64,000 nt of DNA from Diabrotica undecimpunctata (taxonomy: Eukaryota; Arthropoda; Insecta; Coleoptera; Chrysomelidae): NCBI RefSeq assembly GCF_040954645.1, contig NC_092803.1:10417230-10481229 (forward strand), in the 5' to 3' direction. The first letter of the stretch is position 1; the number at the start of each line of letters is the position of its first letter. A model generated the notes under the pieces. It saw only the letters and a list, made by a program, of their open reading frames with translations. It was not told the origin of the DNA and searched no databases. Made by a program: the position numbers and the translations under genes. This document shows, in pieces, positions 1 through 10,119 of the stretch.

Positions 1-588
1 TTACCGGGCAAGCCAGAAATCATCATTGACTATAATAAATCCAAAGGAGGAGTAGATTTAGTTGATAAAATGTGTGCCGCCTACAATTGCGCTCGAGCCA
101 CTCGCCGATGGCCTATGGTAATTTTTTATTCTGCAATGAATGTAGCTGGTATCAATTCATTTGTAATAAACAAATATAAATCTAATGAGATAGATAAAAC
201 GCATAGAAAACATTTTCTAGAAGCTCTTGGTATGGAACTAGTAAACGATCATCTACAACGTCGATGTTTGAATAAACGTATTCCTAGATCAATAAGGTCA
301 AGAATCAAAGAAATTTGCCATATTGAAGAAGAAATTGTCCCAGCCCCAAATCCACAACCTAATTGTCGAGGTTTTTACTGTAGTAGACAAAAAAATAGGC
401 CAACCAGATATACCTGTCAAAAATGCCTAAAGTTGCTTAGAACACGCAAAATGTATTTGCTCCGACTGCCTACAAGATGGTATCTACGAAGACAGCAGCG
501 AAGATTGACTTATTTTCAAGTTATAAATTCATACATGCATCTACTTTACGCAGCTCAAACATTTGTTTTTTATTTAGCCTTTGTTTAA
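1..588 (+). pseudogene. piggyBac transposase, C-terminal part (copy 1)
   Basis: The frame is open from base 1, so the gene enters from outside the window. It carries the family signature D-Y-N-x-S-K-G-G-V-D-L-V-D-K-M (about bases 34-72), followed by the R-W-P-M-V-I-F-Y and N-V-A-G-I-N-S stretch of the conserved C-terminal core. The end should be the cysteine-rich zinc-binding domain. The first cysteines are present (F-Y-C, then T-C-Q-K-C near 410-428). The last pair, C-I-C-S-D-C, is now in the next frame at about 450-470, so a frameshift near 445 destroys the domain and the last 45 codons shown are out of frame. Cut-and-paste transposase of TTAA-target elements. The catalytic N-terminal half lies outside the window. 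Confidence 0.9.
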
Positions 589-1590
589 TTTCTTAGAAAT
601 AAATGATTATTTGTTTAATTGTGTTTTTGTGTTTTATAGTACTCAAAATGAGAAAAAGATATATCTGTTAACTTTTATTTTCAAAGCATGAGTTTATATA
701 CAAATTATAATAAATTTGTGTGTAAATGTTTTTTTTTTGTCTATTTTAATTATAATTTAAAGAATCGACCAGTTCTCAGACCGTTTTCCTGAAAATATTT
801 GTTTTTTGGACCTTTTCTAGATTTGCGGACTGCTAGTCTGACGTTATATTTAATGTACCATCATGTCACGTTCTCGCTGAAAGGTTAAAAAACTGAACTA
901 CCAGAACATACTGAATAAGAAATTTGTCAAATTTGTATGCCCCTTTAACTTCCACGTCAATGATGTTTGCAACGATTTGAATTCTAGTTCTATATCGAAA
1001 CATAGTAATTTCCAATACTGTTTTTTATGCCATCCAGCTGAAAAGTGTACAGAAAATGGAAGAGATAATATCGTGAAATAGAGAATCGACGCCGTGGAAT
1101 TAAAAATCGAATTTCAGCGTTTTATTGGACCGTACTCAATAAAACGGTTTATGAGCTGAAAAAGATTGAATCGGCCGTAATCTGAATACAACATAATAGA
1201 AAACGTTTAATACATTTGGGAATTACTACATTGTATTTTGGGCAATCAATTTTTCTGTTTTGATTGCTATTTTCTCAATCAAATTGATCTCTATACGATT
1301 TTAACTGGTTTTTATGTAAAATGAAAGATTTACCAGACGAATGATTTACACAGTAACATTGATCAAAAGAATTAAACCTTAAACGAATTAAATGTCTTTC
1401 TATTTAAAATTGATTATTCTATTTACTTCCTTATTTTTAATCTGCATTTTAATAATTTTGAGTAAAGTCACACTTCATATATAGTATAGGGTACTTTTTT
1501 ATTATTGAATAGTATTACTAGTCTTTCACGATTTTCTTTTGGCCCTCTTGCCATCTGTTAAACAGTACTGAAAAAAAAACTTTGGAATTA
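589..1590. other. No gene seen; AT-rich sequence
   Basis: Downstream of the first piggyBac frame. No coding signature, terminal repeat or RNA gene was recognised. It probably includes the 3' non-coding part of that element, but no TTAA-bounded end could be fixed. Confidence 0.5.
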
Positions 1591-1591
1591 C

Positions 1592-1750
1592 ACTGTCCAG
1601 CCATGGATACATCGACAAAGAAGTAAGGGATCAGGTGCAAAAGCAAATAAGCTGGCAGGATGCCTTACTAAAACTATATGGTGAAACCGACATATTAACA
1701 CAAATAATATCAACAATTTTTAAAGCCGGTGTAAGACCAAGAATGCCATC
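1592..1750 (+). pseudogene. Non-LTR retrotransposon RT fragment (thumb region)
   Basis: With two frame changes the translation gives D-K-E-V-R-D-Q-V, then K-A-N-K-L-A-G-C-L-T-K-T-I-W, then K-A-G-V-R-P. This is the segment after the polymerase palm found in RTE-like LINE proteins ('..VRDQV.KA...AGCLN.TIW.N......K..IYKA.VRP'). It is a short decayed relic that stops abruptly where a LINE tail of opposite orientation begins. Confidence 0.6.
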
Positions 1751-1754
1751 GTTA

Positions 1755-1985
1755 TCAGTAGCTCGACAACCCTTTCTGGGTCCTGGCTTGTTTTAGGATT
1801 TTCCGCCATTCTGTTCTGTTTCTTGCTTTGTTTTTCCAGTTGGTAATCTTAAGTGTTTTCAGATTTTGTTCCACTTGTTCCATGTATCTGAATTTGGGTC
1901 TTCCCTTTGACCTTATCCCTACTGGTGTTTGCCTCATTATATGTCTTGGTGTTTGAGTCTCCAACATCCGTTCAACATGGCCCAT
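1755..1985 (-). pseudogene. RTE-like LINE, C-terminal tail
   Basis: 76 codons on the minus strand beginning M-G-H-V-E-R-M, with the G-R-P-K-F-R-Y...Q-V-E-Q-N-L-K box and the W-K-N-K-A-R-N-R-T-E-W-R-K-I-L ending. These are the hallmarks of the C-terminus of RTE-type endonuclease-reverse transcriptases (GH.xRM, GRP, A.DR..WR). No RT catalytic part remains. Its stop codon lies a few bases from the end of the plus-strand fragment at 1592-1750, so two LINE relics meet tail to tail. Confidence 0.8.
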
Positions 1986-2344
1986 CCAGTGCCTATGATG
2001 CTATCATAGGCACTCTCAAAATAAAAAAAAAGATGATGTGTGTCTATATTAAATTAACTAGTCTTCTCCAAGATTTTCCTTAAGACGAAGATCTGATCTA
2101 TTGTGGCAAAGAAGACGAAGATCATAATCTACCAAAATATTATACTCTGATTATTTTTATTCCAGAAAAGGAGGAATTCATTTGTTTGCGATCTAGTTAA
2201 GCTTAGAATAGAACTAGCTATATTTATAAATCAGCCATTTGATATAATTATTTTCATTAATTTATTAAAGGTGCTTTAGGGCGAAAGACAGCTTAAAGTG
2301 TAATAGACCGCATTAAAAATAAAGGTTTCGTTGACAAACTGTAT
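1986..2344. other. No gene seen
   Basis: AT-rich spacer between the LINE tail and the presumed left end of piggyBac copy 2. Nothing recognised. Confidence 0.5.
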
Positions 2345-2598
2345 TTAACCTTCCACAGCTGGCGCGCGAACCAAATCTCCGAGCCGATCTAAACTTCTCA
2401 ATTTTTCAAAAATAAACCCACCCTTTTTTTTGGTTCGGTCATGTACCTCCCACAAATGTTAATTGATTTATTCATACCAAGCGTCAGTCGCATCCTGTTC
2501 GTTGATGTGAAGGTATTAGTAATTGCGGACAAATTCTCCGAGCGGCAGCCGTGTTGTTTTGAAATTTTGAACGTTTGTTAGTGATTGTGAATTTTAAA

Positions 2599-3302
2599 AT
2601 GTATGCGTATGAGGCAGAATAAGAAGGTATGCAACATCTAATGGACGGATACCTTCGAGTCGACGACGAGAATAAAAATATTGAGTACGACGATAACGAA
2701 AAAGAAAATAACATAGAAAAAATTAATGAAAATAGTGATACAGAATAAGAAACTTCTGATATGGAAGGTACTGAATTGATAGTTTCTGCTGGGTCTTTCT
2801 TTCTTGGTGAAGATACAACTACTAACTAAATAAAACATATTCTTTCAAGAAACGTTAGAACACGTTCAGAAAACTAAAGTACGCATCTGTCAGGTGCTAA
2901 AGAAGTTACCAAGAATTTGAAATGTGAACTAGATATTTGAAAAAAAATTTTAACGATACCATGATAAACATTATTGTTGAACGTATAAACAAACATATTA
3001 GACACTTCCAAGAAAACTATAATCGAGAGAGATATGCAAAGGAAACAGATGCTTTAGAAATTCGTGCTTTTATTGGTTAAGAGGTCGATGCAAATAATCT
3101 AATAAAGCAAATAAATATGGATTAAAAATTTTTGCGCGGGTAGATTCCAAGACCTTTTATACCTGCAATTTGGAGCCATATTTGGGGCAAAAACTACTAG
3201 GTCCTTTTGTTGTAAGTAATCCTCCATCGGAAGTGGTAAAGATTATGTGAGCCTCTAGGAGTAACAACACGAAACGTTATTACATACAATTGGTTTTCAA
3301 GC
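2599..3302 (+). pseudogene. piggyBac transposase N-terminal half (copy 2)
   Basis: In mixed frames the translation shows the acidic N-terminus (V-D-D-E-N-K-N-I-E-Y-D-D), then S-R-N-V-R-T-R-S-E-N, G-A-K-E-V-T-K-N-L-K, I-V-E-R-x-N-K-H, E-I-R-A-F-I-G and F-V-V-S-N-x-P-S-E-V-V-K. It ends in N-W-F-S-S, the 'DNWFTSIPL' motif of piggyBac transposases, exactly where the LINE enters. Many stops and frameshifts (for example after N-S-D-T-E and T-T-N) show it is dead. Joining 3302 to 4048 restores the reading N-W-F-S-S-I-P-I-I, which supports the insertion model. Confidence 0.8.
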
Positions 3303-4035
3303 TACATGATGAAGAAACTACAAGAAGAATATACCAAGGCTGGCCTAGATATTAACCTCGCGAAAACAGAGTACCTATCTACAAGTGAAGAAGACATAGA
3401 AGATCTACAGATTGATGACAACGTAACAATCAAAGAAAAGGATAAATTCAAATACCTGGGGTTCATAATCACGAAAAAGGCAACAACAGAGGAAGAAATT
3501 ACACAAAGATTAGGACAAACAAGAACAGCAATCCGACAACTTAACTCAGTATGGTGGGATAGACACCTAAATATGAAGACAAAAACGCAGATTTATAAAA
3601 CATTAGTGCGAAGTTTTATGACATATGGGGCCGAAAATTGGATCATAAACAAGAAAAACAGCAGTAAGATAATAGCAACAGAGATGGAATGCCTGCGAAG
3701 ATGCTGCAGAGTAACAAGAATGGATAGGAGAAGTAATGACGAAATAAAGCAAAGAACATCAATAGAAACAGACATACTAACATATATAAAACAAAAAAGA
3801 CTAAAGTGGTATGGACATGTAAGGAGAGCTAGCGACAGCAGATGGATAAAAAGAATAACCGAATGGAGCCCTATAGGAAGGAGGAAAAGAGGACGACCCC
3901 GAAAATCCTGGAGGAACGAAGTAGACGACGCCATGAGTAAGAGAGGACTAAACGATGGAGAATGGAACAACAGAGAGAGATGGAAACGGTTGAGCGAGGG
4001 AAGGCAGTGAATACTGTAGAATCCCTAAATATATA
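3303..4035 (+). mobile_element. 5'-truncated LINE inserted in piggyBac
   Basis: A 733-bp non-LTR retrotransposon copy that contains only the end of its ORF (3306-4010) and a 25-bp 3' region ending in ATATATA. It is flanked by the 12-bp direct repeat TGGTTTTCAAGC at 3291-3302 and 4036-4047, a target-site duplication. Severe 5' truncation plus a duplication of this length is typical of target-primed reverse transcription. A second copy of the family lies on the minus strand at 16845-17392 and ends in the same way (AATACTGT..AATC.CTAAATATATA). Confidence 0.9.
3306..4010 (+). pseudogene. LINE reverse transcriptase, C-terminal 234 residues
   Basis: An open frame of 235 codons with no internal stop. 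It begins after the catalytic YADD box, so no polymerase activity can remain. Recognisable parts: G-L-D-I-N-L-A-K-T-E-Y (after the palm, about residue 13), Y-L-G-F-I-I-T, Y-K-T-L-V-R-S-F-M-T-Y-G-A-E, L-K-W-Y-G-H-V-R-R, and the C-terminal G-R-R-K-R-G-R-P-R-K-S-W with W-N-N-R-E-R-W. The 5' end was lost on integration and the ATG is incidental. The clade cannot be fixed from this part; RTE or a close relative is likely. Confidence 0.85.
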
Positions 4036-4047
4036 TGGTTTTCAAGC

Positions 4048-4630
4048 ATACCAATAATCCAAACCTTATTTCGTGATTACAAACTTACATTTCTAGGAAC
4101 GCGTCGCAAGAATTAGAAGGAATTACTCCATGAATTCTCTAAACCCACAAGCAGACCTATTGGATCCAGCATGTTTGTTTTGTATGATGAAAAAATAAAT
4201 CATGAAACCCGAAATGACTCTTGGCTACAATTCTACAAAGGGAGGAGTTGACGCAGTTGACAAGTTATGTGCTGCTTATGACTGCGCTAGGTAGTCATAT
4301 AGCTAGGTAATGGCTAGCTATATGACTACCTAGGTAAATTACCATGGCCAATGGTAATTTTTTATTCCATGCTAAATGTAGCTGGTATAAACTCCATGGT
4401 ACTTTTCTATTGTAATAATAACGAGATTCGTTTACCACGAAGACAGTTTTTGCACAATTTAGTATTCGCTCTGATTCAACCGCAGCTTAACGTTTGTGTT
4501 TGGCAATCCCATATACCAAGTATCAATTCAGCGAGAATAAAAGAAATCACTAAGGTAGATCCTGTAAATCACCCTCGACATATTCCAGAAGGTAGTAAAG
4601 GCAGATGTGACTTTTGCGACAGAATAAAAA
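4048..4630 (+). pseudogene. piggyBac transposase C-terminal half (copy 2)
   Basis: Continues the piggyBac reading after the LINE: I-P-I-I-Q-T-L, then H-E-F, then T-S-R-P-I-G-S-S-M-F, then G-Y-N-S-T-K-G-G-V-D-A-V-D-K-L-C-A-A-Y-D with frameshifts. It resumes after a hairpin insertion (4287-4333) as W-P-M-V-I-F-Y-S-M-L-N-V-A-G-I-N-S (from about 4346). It ends with G-R-C-D-F-C-D-R near 4620, the first cysteine pair of the C-terminal zinc domain, after which similarity is lost. Confidence 0.85.
4287..4333. repeat. Perfect 20-bp inverted repeat, 7-nt loop
   Basis: The arm at 4287-4306 is exactly complementary to 4314-4333, with GTAATGG between. It interrupts the piggyBac coding sequence between Y-D-C-A-R and the W-P-M-V-I-F block, and the flanking coding sequence is otherwise collinear. 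It is therefore an added fold-back rather than part of the element. Confidence 0.9.
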
Positions 4631-4689
4631 ACATTGTTCTAAAGCTATTTTCTTGTGGCATTTTAAAGGCCACATTATTTTAAATTTAA

Positions 4690-7100
4690 TTTTATTTAAA
4701 TTTATATTTAAATGGGAATAAGCCACAATTAAAGGTAAAAATACGTTTATTGACGTTTCAATTTCCACTTCGGAAATCGTTCTCAAAATACAAAGATTAG
4801 TAAATTCTAAATTTAAATATAAATTAAGAATAAAAAACAGACCTACCAGTCGTAAATGCAAACTAGAATGTAAAGTTTAGAAAATAGAATATATAGTGTT
4901 TAATATTTACGTTAACATATATTGTTTAATCTGAATAAAACCCCAAATTTGTTCCAACTTCTATTCAACTCTCTCATTATATTGCAATTACGCCCCTAAT
5001 AACAAATTAAGTGTTTCTAGAAATCACCGCTTAACGTATCCGCTAATTACAAAATGGAAACAAACTTCCTGGAAGGCGGCGTTACTGGCCCAAAGTCAAT
5101 GAATTTAACTTTTCACAAACCGTGAGATATATTTCAATTTATACAAGGAACAAGTTTGGTGTTTGTTTGCGGTTTTGTGTAAGTCCTTTGTATTAGAAAG
5201 TTTTGGAAGAAAAGCGGTGTATAGCGTGGAGTGAAAAAGAATCTAATCAAGTTTTCGTTCGTGTAAAAGTTTAAATTACTGGATAAGCGTTTGTAATAAT
5301 TAGGTAATCCAAGTTTTGTAGAAATTTTCAATTTTCCAAATCCTCTTTTCAAAATGTTAAAAGCGTTTTTAACTTTACGTAACTGCTCTGATCACTGATC
5401 AATAAATTTATTTATATAAAGTGTTAGACCAAAAGCTTTTTACGGCTTTTTAGACTTTTTTGTTATTTTCTGTTAAGCTGGTGCTTGAAATATTCTAATT
5501 AAATAATAAAATAAAAATTGTTATAAAAAACAAACTGAAAGCGGTGACTAATGGATTTTCTTAGGTAGATGCCTACATATAAAGGAAACAGCGGAAAAGG
5601 TAACTAAGTCAAAAAAAATTATTTTTCAGAATAAACAAAAAAAAATTTGAAACGATAAAAATCCTATGCTTTTTTACATTTTAAGCTAAATATTTTTATA
5701 TATTTAGTTCGATATGTACTTTTTATAAATACAAGTAGCAGTAATAATGTTATGGATGAATTATTATTGCGTAGTAAGATATTTTTTATTTATACAAAAT
5801 TAATGTGGACTAAATTGGTTCTTCCCCTGAAGAGATCAAAAAATTTTTATTTTTGTTATCTTTTTATTTCGTAAGGTATTTTCTACATCATATTGAAAAA
5901 ACAAACCAAACTACAAACCACTGACCAAAATTAATTTGATTTCTAAAAATCGCTATGATCGTAGGGAACATCATTGCATCAGGCTGATTGGCAGAAAAAA
6001 ATTGACTGTAGTGTTCTTAAGATCACTATTCTTTACATAATTTCATTAAAACTTTTAGATTAGCACACTTTTCTTTTGGCAAAGGTATAAGCGTTTGGTA
6101 GAGCTGATTGGGTTCTTAAAAATCGGGTACCTTTGATTTCCCATTCTGGTTCTTCCGTTGATTTTTACTGGGGATGACGTAAAAGATCCGTTATATGTTT
6201 CCCTGTGATCCACAGTTTTATATTATGTTAAAAAAAAATCAGTTGCCTGTAAAGTCGGTTTTACGGGCGAAGATTTTACGTGACAACGTCTTTTTCTCGG
6301 TAGAATATTTATTGATATGAATATTATTAAATTGCACAATAGAAACAAGGAATTGCCGCTATATACTCAGTTTCTCAACTTTTGTGTCAATCTAACAATT
6401 AATCAATCAATCATAGTTTACGATAATGAAATATTAGTGTACAATTATTTACCTTTATTGTTGTAGTTGTTGTAAATGACGAATCTACTCACGAATTGAA
6501 GACAAATCTCACGATCTCACGATTAAGGTCTTATATCTTACAATTTTTAAATTTTTTTTTAATTTTCAAGTGTTTCTAATAAAATGCATGGGAGGAAATC
6601 AGCTTTTTTTAGATTGTCACCTTGAAATATCCATAAATTGACTGTATTTTTGTATCAAAGTGGGCTACTCCAATTAACTCAATTAATATACACAAAATAA
6701 TATAAACAAAGCTTAAAAGGTTCTTTATGCTTTGAAAGTGGTTTATAAACAACTGAATTGTAATGTATATTTGACCGCCTTTAATAAATATGAAGTATAG
6801 ACTAAATTTTGTGTAAAGAACAAACATTCAACAGACCTAATAGTAAAAACATATTGATCTAAGTGTGAATTTGAGATAATGTGCTGACAAAATGTTAAAT
6901 CCTAAGAAAACAAAATTATGTTTTTATGTATATTCATTATACTTAATACTCTTGGGTAAAATACCTCATATCATATATGTCTTTAGACACAGTTAATAAT
7001 TTTCATTGAAGTTTAAACTATAAAGAATGTTTACAATCATTGCTCAATATTAAATGGATAAATCCATAGCAATATTATAAAAGAATATAGGTCCCTAGGT
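4690..7100. other. No gene seen; long AT-rich stretch
   Basis: 2.4 kb without a convincing coding frame or terminal repeat. At 4741-4790 there is a minus-strand block ending GAAACGTCAATAAACG that resembles the GAAA side of a hammerhead ribozyme but lacks the CUGAUGA side. The rest is low-complexity A/T sequence. Confidence 0.5.
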
Positions 7101-7430
7101 AATTTCCTAAAATTATATCTGATACTGGTGGTTCCCCCTAAAATAGGACACTGTAAGCACTCCACATTTTCACTACAGACACAGCTGACGATACTTTCAA
7201 CGATTTTCAACTTTAGCGATTCAACGCGCCTAATTCTCTAGTGCCGCGCGCAGCGGACCGATCATGTTTGAGTGGGAGAGAGACGCAAGGCATTCGCCGG
7301 TCCGGCGGGCCTCTCTCTCGTTCGGTGACTCACTGTAACAGACGTGATTGGGCGTTACACTTTTTCTTAAATGACTCCGAGCCACAACCTAATTTAAGAC
7401 GTTGTTACGTCAAAAACATTTAGTGTTTTA
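7101..7430. other. GC-rich block of unknown nature
   Basis: Base composition changes sharply at about 7220-7330 (CCGCGCGCAGCGG; GCCGGTCCGGCGGG) inside AT-rich DNA. GAGAGAGA near 7278 and CTCTCTCTC near 7311 form an imperfect inverted repeat. A 60-codon frame at 7241-7423 has no recognisable similarity and is not called. It could be the end of a mobile element or a host CpG-rich site. Confidence 0.35.
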
Positions 7431-7467
7431 GTTGCCAAATAGGAAAATAAAATTTCTTTTTGTAGAA

Positions 7468-8245
7468 CTTGGAGGACAAAAATGTACCCTACTCTTTAAA
7501 CATAATCTGTTCACATGATACAACAACAAACGGATGTGGCTTGATTCGCGCGGCTTCTATGTCCTCGCTCCAGTCATCTGGGGTTTCAGCCTTTGCACTT
7601 TTGGGGATCAATCCCATGTTTTTTCCGTTTTTACGAAGGAATAGTCGCGCACCTGGTAAGAAATTGTCGGTAAACACATAAAGTTTTTTACCGGCAGGAT
7701 TCAGGTAGATGTTAAAAAAATGGTAAAGTATTGAGGCAACGTCATTTGACCCCTTTTTGCGATTGTTTGGTCGTACGTTTACATGACTGAAACACCATTT
7801 AATAAAATATAAATATTAAAAATATAGAATGAGAGCTGTCTTCCAAAATGCACTTTAGCAGAAGTTATATTCGGAGTAAGGAGATTTTTTCCGAAGTATA
7901 TAGCAATAGCCTCTAGAGTGTCTTTTAAAATTCTAGCTTTTTGATATCGTTCTCTAACTTTCCTTTTTCGTCATTACCTTTTAAAACGGCAATTTTTCTA
8001 TGAAGCTCAATAATTTTAAATTTCTGCTCGTCACATCAATAGTACCTTTCAGTTATCACGTTATCAGTTATTTCACTTTTCAGTCATTATTACCATTGTC
8101 ACGACCAATGTTAACAAACTGTCTTATTAAATCAATTTGTTCGGCAATAGAAATATTCTGAAAGCACTTATATCGCCTTTTTAGGATTTTTCTTTAAATT
8201 TTATTTATTAACAGATGTATTTTAGTCACTGTCAGACATTTTCAA
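7468..8245 (-). pseudogene. DDE-type transposase-like pseudogene
   Basis: Reading down the minus strand from M-S-D-S-D near 8243, in shifting frames: a basic segment (R-K-I-L-K-R-R-Y-K), then A-E-Q-I-D-L-I-R-Q-F-V, a coiled segment (E-K-G-K-L-E-N-D-I-K-K-L-E), L-L-T-P-N-I-T-S-A-K-V-H-F, R-Q-L-S-F-Y-I-F-N-I, K-K-G-S-N-D-V-A-S-I-L-Y-H and K-L-Y-V-F-T-D-N. The order RQL.FY.F.I, then KG.N.V.S.L, then LY..DN is that of a large uncharacterised group of insect DDE-like proteins. The second acidic box D-N is visible; the glutamine and asparagine that usually follow are not, because sequence is missing there. Stops and frameshifts show it is inactive. The family name is uncertain. Confidence 0.55.
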
Positions 8246-8249
8246 CACC

Positions 8250-8698
8250 AAAACTTTCAACAAAAACTTAAAACTGAAAAATACTGAATACTTCTTCACA
8301 ACTTAGCGAACAAATTTTGAATAAATGTGCCGAAACAACAACTAATAAACACAGCTGCGATGACTTGCGTGGGAGTAATAACGAATTTTATGGACTGTGT
8401 AGGTTATTCCCATGTTTCATGTTGAATACGTTGGTTTTTCCACTGCAATAGATATTTTAAACCTTGAATGGACTACGTTTGTAGTTCCCTTTGATGATTT
8501 GTTAAGATAAAATAAACGACAAACAAAAAGTGTGGAAAGAAAAACCGGATTTTTTCCATTTTTAGACGATGTTGTTATTTGCCCTGTGCCCTTCATATGC
8601 TTATTAAATCTACTGTTATCCTGCGATCAGTACCGCCTCTAGAAATTATCTTACATTTTTATTTGTTTTTTATTACTTGTTTTGCACCTCATACATTT
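8250..8698. other. No gene seen
   Basis: Spacer upstream of the DDE pseudogene and ahead of the hAT MITE; nothing recognised. Confidence 0.5.
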
Positions 8699-8706
8699 AT
8701 TTACAG

Positions 8707-8871
8707 CAGTAGCGCACCTAGAATTTGCCTCTCGGGGTTTTGGTTGGTCACCGAAATTTTTTTTCTGTTGTTACCTCCATTTTGAGTCCTTAAAATGCGT
8801 TTAACAGTGTCGGAATAGGATCCTGGGGGGAGGGGGGTTAACCCCCAAAACCCCCTCTGGGTGCGCCACTG
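8707..8871. mobile_element. hAT-type MITE, 165 bp
   Basis: The left end CAGTAGCGCACCTAGA and the reverse complement of the right end, CAGTGGCGCACCCAGA, match at 14 of 16 bases. The 8-bp sequence ATTTACAG is repeated directly at 8699-8706 and 8872-8879. An 8-bp duplication with CAGTGGCG-like tips is diagnostic of the hAT superfamily. There is no coding capacity. Confidence 0.92.
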
Positions 8872-8879
8872 ATTTACAG

Positions 8880-9094
8880 TTGGTACAGTAAGACTGATAC
8901 ACGTAATCCGCCTCATAGTAATTGACGTCACATGAGACCAACACAAAATATTTAAGTCTTAGGTTTGTTTCTTCTTAGAATCTTTTAGGCAAGTGCACTG
9001 GAATTACAGCCACTAAACATATTTTATTACAGTACTCCTCAACAATTGACAAGGATCAGAATAATATTTTACGCCAGAAATATGCCAGATCGTC
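8880..9094. other. No gene seen
   Basis: Short spacer between the MITE and the LINE tail. Confidence 0.5.
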
Positions 9095-9300
9095 AGGAGA
9101 AAGGGTCTTAGATGGTTAGGTGATCTTACGAGAATGGCAGACGAAAGGCGGGCAAGGTCTCGCTGCAGAGAAAAGAAGGAAAGAATAAAAGAGGACGATC
9201 ACGAAAAAAGTGGTTAGAAGCATATAACAAAGACCTACAAATGGGGAAAACAAATTGGAGAACTGCGTCCATTTACAGAAGAAAATGGAGAAAACAGTGA
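9095..9300 (+). pseudogene. RTE-like LINE C-terminal tail
   Basis: R-W-L-G-D-L-T-R-M-A-D-E-R, a frameshift, then K-R-G-R-S-R-K-K-W-L-E-A-Y-N-K-D-L and N-W-R-T-A-S-I-Y-R-R-K-W-R-K, ending in a stop. This is the GH..RM / GRPRKRW / W..A.DR..WR terminus of endonuclease-reverse transcriptases, badly decayed. Confidence 0.7.
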
Positions 9301-9474
9301 AAAAATTCCAAGCCATGGACCTCTAGGACCTGTTAAGTTGTATATATATAAACAGTGGTACAAACTATGGTCTATTGAAACCAAAATGCATTTGCTAAAA
9401 TAACGATGAGAGATAAAGGGACGATGAGTTCTGAAAGAGCTGTGAAAGACATAAAAAGGTATGAGAGTCAACGG

Positions 9475-9960
9475 AAAATAAATTTGATAATAAAATTCTA
9501 TATGCCGATGATACGGTATAAACTACGGTAAGCAAACAAGAACTATAAAATCTGATGAACACAGAAAACAAAAGCAATGATAATTACGAAAAATAATACT
9601 GCAAATATAAACATATTCGTAAATTATAAACTAGTTGAACAAGTTGAAAGGTTTAAACATTTAGGTACAAGAGACAATGTTTTACCATCCGAAATCTTAA
9701 TCTAATTCTTCGATATCGTACTACATGGCATGAAAGCTTGAATGGCGTCAATAACATCTTTACGACGCCTAGAAAACTTTAAGATGTAGATATTTGGACG
9801 CGTTCTAAAAATTTCATGGACTGATCATGAAGTTTTAAGAGATTGGAATAGAGATAGTGAACTCTTAAAATTTATTAAACAACAGAAAACTGATCTTGAA
9901 GATATATTCAGACACGAGAGATATAACTTCGAATAATAATGGAAGGAAAAAAGTCCTCGC
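9475..9960 (+). pseudogene. RTE-like LINE RT fragment
   Basis: Contains a remnant of the catalytic box (K-I-L-Y-A-D-D-T-V near 9495-9520), then K-L-V-E-Q-V-E-R-F-K-H-L-G-T, K-I-S-W-T-D-H, and F-R-H-E-R-Y-N...I-I-M-E-G-K near 9905-9950, in several frames. These are successive pieces of the RTE palm, thumb and C-terminal region. Heavily mutated. Confidence 0.7.
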
Positions 9961-10119
9961 CAACCACCATTACAGAACGGCACCTAAAGAAGAACATGAA
10001 TATTTTTGTGTTTATGCACTAGTTTATTATGTATGCACTGTTTTATTATAATTCAATAATAATTATGTTTTTATGTATTTAATACTTTACTAATCTTATT
10101 CAAGATATTCACATAGTAA

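Larger units (their letters stand above)
3291..4047 (+). repeat. 12-bp target-site duplication of the LINE
   Basis: TGGTTTTCAAGC occurs at 3291-3302 and 4036-4047, immediately outside the LINE. Both copies encode part of the piggyBac W-F-S-S motif. Confidence 0.9.
2345..4630 (+). mobile_element. piggyBac element, copy 2, split by a LINE
   Basis: A degenerate piggyBac-type element. The presumed left end is TTAA at 2345-2348, followed by CCTTCCACAGCTGG, which resembles a piggyBac tip; this end is inference. The transposase reads in pieces on the plus strand (2599-3302 and 4048-4630) and is interrupted by a LINE at 3303-4035. The right end was not found; similarity stops near 4630 inside the cysteine-rich domain. 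It is a different subfamily from copies 1 and 3 by sequence. Confidence 0.75.

Noticed and set aside
3593..3970. 125-codon minus-strand frame
   Set aside because: Antisense shadow of the LINE frame 3306-4010; rich in serine, leucine and phenylalanine with no domain.
4741..4790. Hammerhead-like block on the minus strand (stem of ATTTCC/GGAAAT, then GAAACGTC and a short AATA/TATT helix)
   Set aside because: The GAAA side and helices fit, but the CUGAUGA side is replaced by GAGAACGA, so the catalytic core is absent. It may be a fossil of the same repeat type.
7241..7423. 60-codon frame in the GC-rich block
   Set aside because: High GC lowers stop frequency, so the frame length is not evidence. 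No similarity recognised.
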